A stretch of DNA of 64,000 bases from a halophilic archaeon (GTDB taxonomy: Archaea; Halobacteriota; Halobacteria; Halobacteriales; Haladaptataceae): contig QNGA01000016.1 of NCBI GenBank assembly GCA_003298465.1, positions 9,858 through 73,857 on the forward strand, in the 5' to 3' direction. The position numbers and the translations under genes were made by a program. A model generated the notes under the pieces. It saw only the letters and a list, made by a program, of their open reading frames with translations, did no database searches and was not told the DNA's origin. Below are positions 63,636 to 64,000 of this stretch, in pieces (positions within the stretch are counted from its first letter, which is position 1; every line of letters begins with the position of its first letter).

Positions 63636-64000
63636 TTACTCCCGTGATGGCACAGACGATTCTTCCCCAGTAGCGGCAACCGAATTCGAGACGTTCTCGC
63701 GAAGGTCAGATTCAATCGCTTCAAGCGAGCGGCCCTTCGTTTCCGGAACTAACCGGTAGGTGAATGCCATGGCCATGAGACTACAAATACCGAACAGCCA
63801 AAACGTCGAGGCCTGGCCAACGTTTGCGGTCAGCATCGGGAATGTTAGTGACACTATAAGATTGGCACCCCAATTGGCGACGGTGACCGTCCCCATCGCG
63901 CTCCCGCGAACCGAGAGCGGGTAGATTTCGGAGATGAGCAGCCAGAACACCGGGCCGAGACCGATGGCGAAGAACGCCACGAACAGCATCAAACTGGCGG
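63636..64000 (-). CDS. Sugar-porter MFS transporter, C-terminal part
   Basis: The gene enters from the right edge; only the last about 121 residues are visible. The end carries the sugar-porter signature PETKGRSLEAIE and, earlier, LISEIYPLSVRGSAMG, a hallmark of the family's TM10-11 region. It would be a proton- or uniport-type sugar transporter in the membrane. No downstream partner is visible before the A/T-rich gap. Confidence 0.88.
   Translation of the reverse strand, partial: ASLMLFVAFFAIGLGPVFWLLISEIYPLSVRGSAMGTVTVANWGANLIVSLTFPMLTANVGQASTFWLFGICSLMAMAFTYRLVPETKGRSLEAIESDLRENVSNSVAATGEESSVPSRE

Noticed and set aside
1..64000. tRNA, rRNA and CRISPR arrays
   Set aside because: I looked for cloverleaf-type blocks, rRNA-like segments and regularly spaced repeats and found none that I could support by eye.

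Overview
The window is a chromosome-like stretch from a halophilic archaeon (class Halobacteria). The evidence is the high-GC, strongly acidic proteins, the many starts that sit 25-35 bases below an archaeal TATA element with no Shine-Dalgarno sequence, and several gene families confined to haloarchaea (HTH_10/bacterio-opsin-activator regulators, MEDS-GAF sensors, DUF7344, DUF7127, DUF6360). The genus cannot be told from the sequence alone. I see no rRNA, tRNA, CRISPR array or complete insertion sequence.

Layout. 1-11.5 kb holds housekeeping and transport genes: a CNNM membrane protein (cut by the edge), an MFS exporter, a Tat-exported beta-helix lipoprotein, a KhtU/KhtT-type cation:proton antiporter pair, a CBS-domain protein, a ThuA protein, an HD phosphohydrolase, and a divergent regulator/DMT-exporter pair. 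12-20 kb has sparse hypothetical and membrane genes, a large Tat-exported PhoD-type phosphatase, and the first broken genes (a frameshifted TrkA-C protein and an SDR tail). 20-26.6 kb carries a 2H phosphoesterase, a SnoaL-like protein, an SDR, a FAH-family enzyme and a large MEDS-GAF-GAF-HTH_10 regulator. 26.9-32 kb is a small regulatory locus: an HTH gene with two in-frame stops, a UspA protein, an MFS transporter, a DASS (SLC13) anion symporter and an XRE-like regulator. The same 15-bp palindrome lies on the start of both the uspA gene and the symporter gene.

32-37 kb has an NmrA-like protein and a MoxR ATPase/VWA pair. 37-45.7 kb looks like a carbohydrate or polyol island: creatininase-family hydrolase, aldehyde dehydrogenase, a ribose-type ABC importer with a perfect 16-bp palindrome in its promoter, an M14 carboxypeptidase, a carotenoid-oxygenase relic and an inositol-monophosphatase-family enzyme. 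46-50 kb is gene-poor with relics and very short ORFs. 50-54.3 kb is an IclR regulator followed by acyl-CoA dehydrogenase, MaoC hydratase and CoA-transferase, probably a complete activation-oxidation-hydration unit for a short organic acid.

54.7-61.1 kb is the assimilatory nitrate cluster: nitrite reductase, DUF6360, a 35-codon ORF, nitrate reductase, nitrate transporter, a 42-residue membrane protein and MobA. Most of these ORFs overlap their neighbours by a few bases. A siroheme-pathway methyltransferase (SUMT), which supplies the nitrite reductase cofactor, lies just beyond on the other strand, separated by an A/T-rich gap with an IS200/IS605-type end relic. The window closes with an Rrf2-like regulator and the C-terminal end of a sugar-porter MFS gene.

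The most interesting signals are the shared uspA/symporter operator with its candidate regulator next door, the two small ORFs inside the nitrate operon, the IclR-linked CoA pathway, and the concentration of single-lesion pseudogenes.
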